Both the position numbers and the translations under genes were made by a program. Of a DNA stretch of 10,746 nt, positions 6,688 through 10,746 are shown in pieces. This DNA comes from Actinomycetota bacterium (lineage in GTDB: Bacteria; Actinomycetota; Thermoleophilia; Gaiellales; Gaiellaceae): positions 1-10,746 of the forward strand of contig JACCTQ010000305.1 of assembly GCA_013812265.1 (NCBI GenBank), read 5' to 3'. Under the pieces are notes generated by a model that saw only the letters and a program-made list of their open reading frames with translations, was not told where the DNA came from and did not search any database. Every line of letters begins with the position of its first letter. The stretch's first letter is position 1.

Positions 6688-7776
6688 GTGCGCTCGCTCA
6701 TCGTCGACACCTGCTACCCCGCGTTCCTTCGCGACCACTACGAGGCGCGTCCCGGACTCCGCGAGCGCTCGTACGACGAGCAGTGGCGCGCGCTCATGGA
6801 CACGTTCTTCGGAACGGCGGATTCCTACTCGTACCACCTCGGCATCATCGGTCACGAGGCAAACGAAGTCGTCGCGAACTGCGCACCGATGCAGCTCGCG
6901 TGGGCGCGGGAACACGGCCTTCGCCTCGGGCGCTGGGCCTGGCAGCGGCAATCGAACCGCGAGGCCGTCGTCCTGGCCCAGGCGGAGGAGCTGCGGCCAG
7001 ACATCGTCTACGTCCAGGATCTGCACTTCCTGGGGCTCGGTGCGCTGGCTCGTTTGCGGTCGCTCGGAAGCCGGGTGGTCGGACAGATCGCGAGCGCGCC
7101 TCCGCTGCCTCGCAAGCTCAGGGCCTTCGAGCTCGTCCTGACGTCGTTTCCTCACTATGTGAGCGCGTTCCGTCGGCTCGGCGTCCGTAGCGAGTACCTG
7201 CGCATCGGCTTCGACAAGCGTGTCCTCAGCCGCCTCGAACACGACCCGCCCGGGAGCCCGGGACGGGCGGCGGTCTTCGTCGGCGCGCTCAACCGCCGCC
7301 GTCACCGAACGGGTAACGCGATCATCGCCGAGGCCGCCGCCCGCGCTCCGGTCGATTTCTGGGGCTATGGCGCGCGCGGCTGGTCCGCCGATTCCCCGGT
7401 GCGCAGAAACTATCGCGGCGAGGCATGGGGGCTCGACATGTACCGCGCGCTGCGGGCCGCGCCGATCGCGATCAACCGCCACATCCGCGAAGCCGGCGAT
7501 TTCGCCAACAACATGCGCCTCTACGAGGCCACTGGGGTAGGGACGATGCTCATCACCGACGCGAAGAGGAACCTCAGCGAGCTTTTCGCGCCCGGGCGCG
7601 AGGTGGTTACCTACACGACCCCGGGTGAGCTGGCCGATGCCGTCAACCATTACCTCGCCCAGGACGAGGAGCGGGAGGCGATCGCCCGCGCGGGGCAGGC
7701 GCGTACGCTTGGCGAGCACACCTACCGTCACCGGATGGAGGAGCTCGTCTCCATCCTCGAGCAATCTCTTCCGTGA
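6688..7776 (+). CDS. CgeB-like glycosyltransferase (Glyco_trans_1_2 type)
   Basis: 362 residues from a GTG at 6688, TGA stop. The open frame continues upstream, but the residues there show no protein character, whereas MRSLIVDTCYPAFL is a typical first strand of this group. The N-terminal half holds FGTADSYSYHLGIIGHEA (41-58), NCAPMQLAW (64-72) and ELRPDIVYVQDLHFL (101-115), as in CgeB-related enzymes. The C-terminal half has FVGALNRRRH (197-206), the acceptor/donor region INRHIREAGDFANNMRLYEATGVG (262-285), LITDAKRNLSELFAPGREVV (288-307) and GQARTLGEHTYRHRM (336-350), which match the glycosyltransferase group 1 C-terminal signature found in CgeB. It likely transfers a sugar in building the surface glycan, perhaps the one made by the next two genes. 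It leads a plus-strand operon: its TGA overlaps the GTG of the SDR gene (GTGA). Donor and acceptor are unknown. Confidence 0.85.
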   Translation: MRSLIVDTCYPAFLRDHYEARPGLRERSYDEQWRALMDTFFGTADSYSYHLGIIGHEANEVVANCAPMQLAWAREHGLRLGRWAWQRQSNREAVVLAQAEELRPDIVYVQDLHFLGLGALARLRSLGSRVVGQIASAPPLPRKLRAFELVLTSFPHYVSAFRRLGVRSEYLRIGFDKRVLSRLEHDPPGSPGRAAVFVGALNRRRHRTGNAIIAEAAARAPVDFWGYGARGWSADSPVRRNYRGEAWGLDMYRALRAAPIAINRHIREAGDFANNMRLYEATGVGTMLITDAKRNLSELFAPGREVVTYTTPGELADAVNHYLAQDEEREAIARAGQARTLGEHTYRHRMEELVSILEQSLP

Positions 7777-8780
7777 TCAGACCCGATCTCGCCGACTTCT
7801 TCCGCGGCAAGCGCGCCCTCGTGACGGGTGGGCTCGGCTTCATCGGCTCGCACCTCGCGCGCGAGCTCGTCGAGGCGGGCGCGGAGGTGTGCCTCGTCGA
7901 CTCGCTGATCCCGGAATACGGGGGCAGCCTTCGAAACATCGCCGGCATCGAGGCTGGGGTGCGGGTCAATATTTCCGACGTCCGCGACGAGCACAGCTTG
8001 CGCTACCTCGTGCGGGAGCAGGACTTCCTTTTCAATCTCGCGGGCCAGACGAGCCACCTGGACTCGATGCGGAACCCATATCCCGACCTCGAGATCAACT
8101 GCCGCAGCCAGCTTTCCATCCTCGAGGCGTGCAGGCATCACAACCCCGGCGTGAAGATCGTCTTCGCCTCGACTCGCCAGATCTACGGGCGGCCCCTGCG
8201 CCTGCCGGTGGACGAGGGGCACCCGATCGCACCGGTGGACGTGAACGGGATCAACAAGACGGCAGGCGAGTGGTACCACCTCGTCTACGGCGAGACGTAC
8301 GGCGTCCGAGTCTCGGTGCTGAGGCTGACGAACACCTACGGGCCACACATGCGCGTACGGGACGCCCGTCAGACATTCCTCGGCTACTGGCTGAAGCAGC
8401 TCCTCACAGGCGAGGAGCTGCAGGTGTTCGGCGACGGCAAGCAGCAACGCGATTTCAACTACGTCGACGACGCCGTCGAGGCATTCCTCCTGGCCGCGGC
8501 TCACGAGGAATCCAACGGACGGGTCTACAACCTCGGCCACGCCGAGCCCGTCGACCTGCTTTCGCTCGCGAGCCTCCTCGTCGAGCTGAACGGCGGCGGC
8601 TCCTTCAAGACCGTCCCCTTTCCGGACGACCGCAAAGCGATCGACATCGGCGACTTCTACGCCGACTACGGGCGCATCGAGCGCGAGCTCGGGTGGCAGC
8701 CTCGGGTCGCGCTACGGGAGGGTCTCGGCCGAACGCTCGCCTTCCTCCGCGAGCACGGGCCCGCGTACTGGGACGGCTGA
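7773..8780 (+). CDS. Extended SDR, NAD-dependent epimerase/dehydratase family, with Asn at the catalytic Tyr position
   Basis: 335 residues from a GTG at 7773 that overlaps the preceding stop by 4 bp (GTGA). The Rossmann NAD(P) motif TGGLGFIGSH is at 18-27, with Asp43 (LVDSL) suiting NAD. DVRD at 69-72 and NLAGQTSH at 88-95 fit the extended SDR fold. The active-site strand is FASTRQIYG (131-139), so Thr134 sits where the catalytic Ser/Thr lies. The usual YxxxK motif reads NGINK (158-162): Lys162 is present but Asn158 replaces the Tyr. C-terminal substrate-binding elements are LRLTNTYGPHMR (183-194), FGDGKQQRDFNYVDDAVEAFL (219-239) and RIERELGWQPRVAL (301-314). The protein is full length and otherwise intact, so it is not decayed. 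It would be expected to act on a nucleotide sugar feeding the aminotransferase that starts at its stop codon, but without the Tyr the chemistry is uncertain. Confidence 0.9.
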   Translation: MIRPDLADFFRGKRALVTGGLGFIGSHLARELVEAGAEVCLVDSLIPEYGGSLRNIAGIEAGVRVNISDVRDEHSLRYLVREQDFLFNLAGQTSHLDSMRNPYPDLEINCRSQLSILEACRHHNPGVKIVFASTRQIYGRPLRLPVDEGHPIAPVDVNGINKTAGEWYHLVYGETYGVRVSVLRLTNTYGPHMRVRDARQTFLGYWLKQLLTGEELQVFGDGKQQRDFNYVDDAVEAFLLAAAHEESNGRVYNLGHAEPVDLLSLASLLVELNGGGSFKTVPFPDDRKAIDIGDFYADYGRIERELGWQPRVALREGLGRTLAFLREHGPAYWDG

Positions 8781-9880
8781 TGCACGTTCGGTTCCTCGCG
8801 CTCGATCGGCAGACCGCGCGTCTGCGCGACGAGCTCGATACCGCGGTCGCACGCGTCCTCGAGAGCGGGCGCTTCGTGCTCGGCGAGGAGCTCGAGGGCT
8901 TCGAGGCCGAGTTCGCGAAGTTCTGCGGCACCCGCTTCGCCGTGGGCGTCGCGTCGGGTACCGACGCTCTGACGATCGCGCTGCAGGCGGTGGGTGTCGA
9001 GCCCGGCGACGAGGTCGTGACGGTCGCGAACACCTGCGTGCCCACGATCGTGGGCATCGAGCAGGCAGGGGCGCGCCCGGTGCTCGTCGATGTGGATCCG
9101 TCCACGTACACGCTCGATCCGGATCGGCTCGAGGAGGCGCTGTCCGCACGCACGAAGGCGGTCGTGCCCGTCCACCTGTACGGGCAATGCGCCGACATGG
9201 ACGGAATTCTGCGCCTTGCCGGGGAGGCCGGCGTCCAGGTCGTCGAGGACTGCGCCCAGGCCCACGGCTCCGCTTACCGCGGACGCCTGGCCGGCGCGCT
9301 CGGGCGGGCCGCGGCGTTCAGCTTCTATCCCACGAAGAACCTGGGAGCCGCGGGCGACGCCGGGGCCGTCACGACGGACGATCCGGGGGTCGCGGAGCAG
9401 GCGCGGCTGCTCAGGAACTACGGCGAGCGCGAGCGGTTCCACCATGTGCGGCGCGGCCGGAACAGCCGGCTCGACCCCCTGCAGGCAGCCGTTCTGCGGA
9501 CCAAGCTCCCGCACGTCGAGCGGTGGAACGAGCGCCGACGCGAGGTCGCAGCCGTGTACACGGCCGCGCTCGCCGGAACGGCGGTCAGGCCGCCCACAGA
9601 GGCGACCGAGCGCGTGCACTCCTATCATCTCTACGTCGTACGGGCGCCCGAGCGCGAGCGGTTCAGGACCGCTCTACTCGAACGCGGCGTCGACACCGAC
9701 GTCCACTACCCGTTGCCGGTGCACCGCCAGCCTGCTTACGGAGACCTCGCTCCGGCCGGTCGCAGCCTCACCGTCAGCGAGGAGCTTTCCGGCTCGATCG
9801 TGAGCCTGCCGCTCCACGCAGAGTTGACGGACGAGGAGGTCGCTCACGTCGCGCAGAGCGCTGCCCTCAGCGCCGGGTGA
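8780..9880 (+). CDS. DegT/DnrJ/EryC1/StrS-family sugar aminotransferase (PLP-dependent)
   Basis: 366 residues, ATG at 8780 overlapping the SDR stop by one base (TGATG); GGGACGG just upstream may serve as ribosome binding site. Family landmarks in order: SGRFVLGEELEGFEAEFAKF (29-48), VGVASGTDALTIAL (55-68), GDEVVTVANTCVPTI (76-90), VVPVHLYGQCADMD (128-141), VVEDCAQAHGS (154-164) with Asp157 for the pyridine nitrogen, SFYPTKNLGAAGDAG (181-195) with Lys186 as the PLP lysine, GRNSRLDPLQAAVLRTKL (226-243), and HYPLPVHRQPAY (309-320). All expected catalytic residues are present. Such enzymes move an amino group from glutamate to a keto sugar nucleotide. The sequence style is close to the 3-amino-3,6-dideoxyhexose transaminases (FdtB/QdtB), but the position aminated cannot be fixed from sequence. 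Last gene of the plus-strand operon; its 3' end overlaps the converging methyltransferase-like gene by 14 bp. Confidence 0.95.
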   Translation: MHVRFLALDRQTARLRDELDTAVARVLESGRFVLGEELEGFEAEFAKFCGTRFAVGVASGTDALTIALQAVGVEPGDEVVTVANTCVPTIVGIEQAGARPVLVDVDPSTYTLDPDRLEEALSARTKAVVPVHLYGQCADMDGILRLAGEAGVQVVEDCAQAHGSAYRGRLAGALGRAAAFSFYPTKNLGAAGDAGAVTTDDPGVAEQARLLRNYGERERFHHVRRGRNSRLDPLQAAVLRTKLPHVERWNERRREVAAVYTAALAGTAVRPPTEATERVHSYHLYVVRAPERERFRTALLERGVDTDVHYPLPVHRQPAYGDLAPAGRSLTVSEELSGSIVSLPLHAELTDEEVAHVAQSAALSAG

Positions 9881-10544
9881 GGAGGAAGGCGTCGAGCTCG
9901 CCGATCCGGAGCGGCTCGTCCTCGTGCGTCTCGGCCCAGAGGTCTCGTAGCGCCTCCTCGTTTCGGAAGTAGCCGGCACGGGCCGAACGTGGCTTCCGCA
10001 CCCGTCGCGCCACTTCCTTGGCGGCGTCCACCCAGGTCAAAAGGAGCGCAGGCACGAGCAGGATCGGTTCGCGGTACCGCGGGAAGACGGCTTTCCACCC
10101 GGCACCCGCAAGCTCCGCGTCGATGCGGTGCATGAGGTGGAGGTCGACGTCCCGGGGCGGATCGGTGCGGAGATCGTGCTCGACCACCTCGGCCTCGGGG
10201 AACAGCGAGCGCAGGCGGCCGACCGTCCGGGGCGTGAAGTCCGTGCACACGAGCCGCAGGTGGGGAGCGGCACCGGCGACGCAGAGCTCGAGGCCCGCAT
10301 TGCCGACGCCGTAGGAACAGAGGCTCCGCGCTCCGAGGCGAGTGGCGGCGGCGGCGATGTCGCGGGCGCGGGCGCGGAGCTCCGGCGTCTCTGCCTTCGC
10401 CTCCCATTCGGCTCGGCTTGCAGGCAGCTCGAAGGGGCCGGGCAGCTCCCGGACCGCGTCCCAGGCCTCGGGGCGCACGAGATCGTCGCCGACGCGCGCC
10501 GCCGCCGAGCCGAAGTCGTAGAAGTGCCGCACGGTCAGTCGCAA
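9867..10544 (-). CDS. Putative class I SAM-dependent methyltransferase
   Basis: 225 residues from a TTG at 10544 (an in-frame GTG at 10532 would give 221). A Rossmann-type SAM site is visible: LCSYGVGNAGLE at 75-86 (motif I, GxG with following Glu), Asp102 in VCTDFTPRTV after the second strand, VVEHDLR at 120-126 and VDLHLMHRID at 133-142. The C-terminal third has a hydrophobic strand, ILLVPALLLTW at 161-171, and a basic stretch, RRVRKPRSARAGYFRN at 180-195, with no motif I can name. The N-terminal 60 residues are probably a substrate cap. The target may be a sugar of the nearby glycan, but nothing in the sequence fixes it. The start lies 19 bp after the stop of the GT4 gene on the same strand, so the two are likely cotranscribed. 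No Shine-Dalgarno sequence is apparent and the start is uncertain by a few codons. Confidence 0.75.
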   Translation of the reverse strand: MRLTVRHFYDFGSAAARVGDDLVRPEAWDAVRELPGPFELPASRAEWEAKAETPELRARARDIAAAATRLGARSLCSYGVGNAGLELCVAGAAPHLRLVCTDFTPRTVGRLRSLFPEAEVVEHDLRTDPPRDVDLHLMHRIDAELAGAGWKAVFPRYREPILLVPALLLTWVDAAKEVARRVRKPRSARAGYFRNEEALRDLWAETHEDEPLRIGELDAFLLTRR

Positions 10545-10563
10545 CGCCGCGATCGTACGGGAC

Positions 10564-10746
10564 TCATCGGTCCGCCAGAGCCTCGCGGTAGAGGCCGAGC
10601 GCAGCCGCAGCGATGCGCGGCCAGGAAACGAACCGCGCCGCGCGCCGCGCGCCCGCAGCGAGGCGCTCGAGCTCGTGCGGGCGGGACAGGAGGTCGGTGA
10701 CGGTGGCGGCGAGCTGCTCCGGCCGCGCGGGCGGGACCAGGGCGAC
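10564..10746 (-). CDS. C-terminal end of a GT4-type glycosyltransferase, cut off by window edge
   Basis: An open frame enters from the right edge and ends at TGA 10566-10564, giving the last 60 residues. The pattern LVPPARPEQLAATVTDLL, then ELERLAAGARRAARFVSW, then IAAAALGLYREAL, is the usual tail of GT4 (group 1) glycosyltransferases: the loop after the donor-binding site, the long helix with a conserved Ala-Arg pattern, the aromatic W and the final amphipathic helix. Only the tail is present, so the substrate is unknown, and the family call rests on this pattern and the glycosyltransferase context. Confidence 0.75.
   Translation of the reverse strand, partial: VALVPPARPEQLAATVTDLLSRPHELERLAAGARRAARFVSWPRIAAAALGLYREALADR

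Noticed and set aside
7625..9880. A 751-codon reading that would fuse an upstream domain to the aminotransferase
   Set aside because: The first 385 codons lie out of frame over the CgeB-like and SDR genes and show no domain; the aminotransferase starts naturally at the ATG at 8780.
1..10746. CRISPR arrays, tRNA or rRNA genes, insertion sequences, transposase genes
   Set aside because: No regular spaced repeats, cloverleaf-like segments, rRNA-like stretches or transposase motifs were seen on either strand.

Overview
The window is very GC-rich, densely packed bacterial DNA with GTG and TTG start codons, overlapping stop/start pairs and few gaps. Base composition, protein style and the paired PQQ-type propeller proteins next to a surface-polysaccharide locus suggest a high-GC actinobacterium, possibly of the Thermoleophilia (Gaiellales/Solirubrobacterales) type. 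The lineage is inferred from style; no rRNA or other marker gene is present.

Layout. (1) From about 6653 down to 1, all on the minus strand: a WcaI-like GT4 glycosyltransferase, a membrane-anchored GT2 glycosyltransferase, a short phosphoglycosyl transferase (initiating sugar transferase), a CarB/PylC-like ATP-grasp ligase, a probable terminator, then two translationally coupled paralogous PQQ-repeat proteins. The first propeller protein is a lipoprotein with an extra carboxypeptidase-regulatory-like domain. The second is anchored by an N-terminal membrane segment and runs off the left edge. (2) From 6688 to 9880 on the plus strand, a tightly overlapping three-gene operon: a CgeB-like glycosyltransferase, an extended SDR (NAD-dependent epimerase/dehydratase family) and a DegT/StrS-type sugar aminotransferase. 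(3) From 9867 to the right edge on the minus strand: a class I SAM-dependent methyltransferase-like protein and the C-terminal tail of another GT4 glycosyltransferase. The two plus/minus blocks diverge across only 34 bp (6654-6687), and the aminotransferase and methyltransferase genes converge with a 14 bp overlap.

How it fits together (inference). This looks like part of an exopolysaccharide, O-antigen-like or glycolipid locus. The phosphoglycosyl transferase would load the first sugar phosphate on a polyprenyl carrier; the GT2, GT4 and CgeB-like enzymes would extend it; the SDR and aminotransferase would supply a modified amino sugar; the ATP-grasp protein and methyltransferase could decorate it. 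No flippase, polymerase, ABC exporter or nucleotidyltransferase is in view, so the locus probably extends beyond the window or relies on genes elsewhere.

The points most worth a second look are the SDR, which has Asn where the catalytic Tyr of the YxxxK motif should be; the run of three stem-loops in about 100 nt between the ATP-grasp and lipoprotein genes, one of which encloses the lipoprotein's ribosome binding region; the tandem propeller pair; and the ATP-grasp ligase of unknown substrate in a glycan locus. No RNA genes, insertion sequences, CRISPR arrays or att sites were seen.
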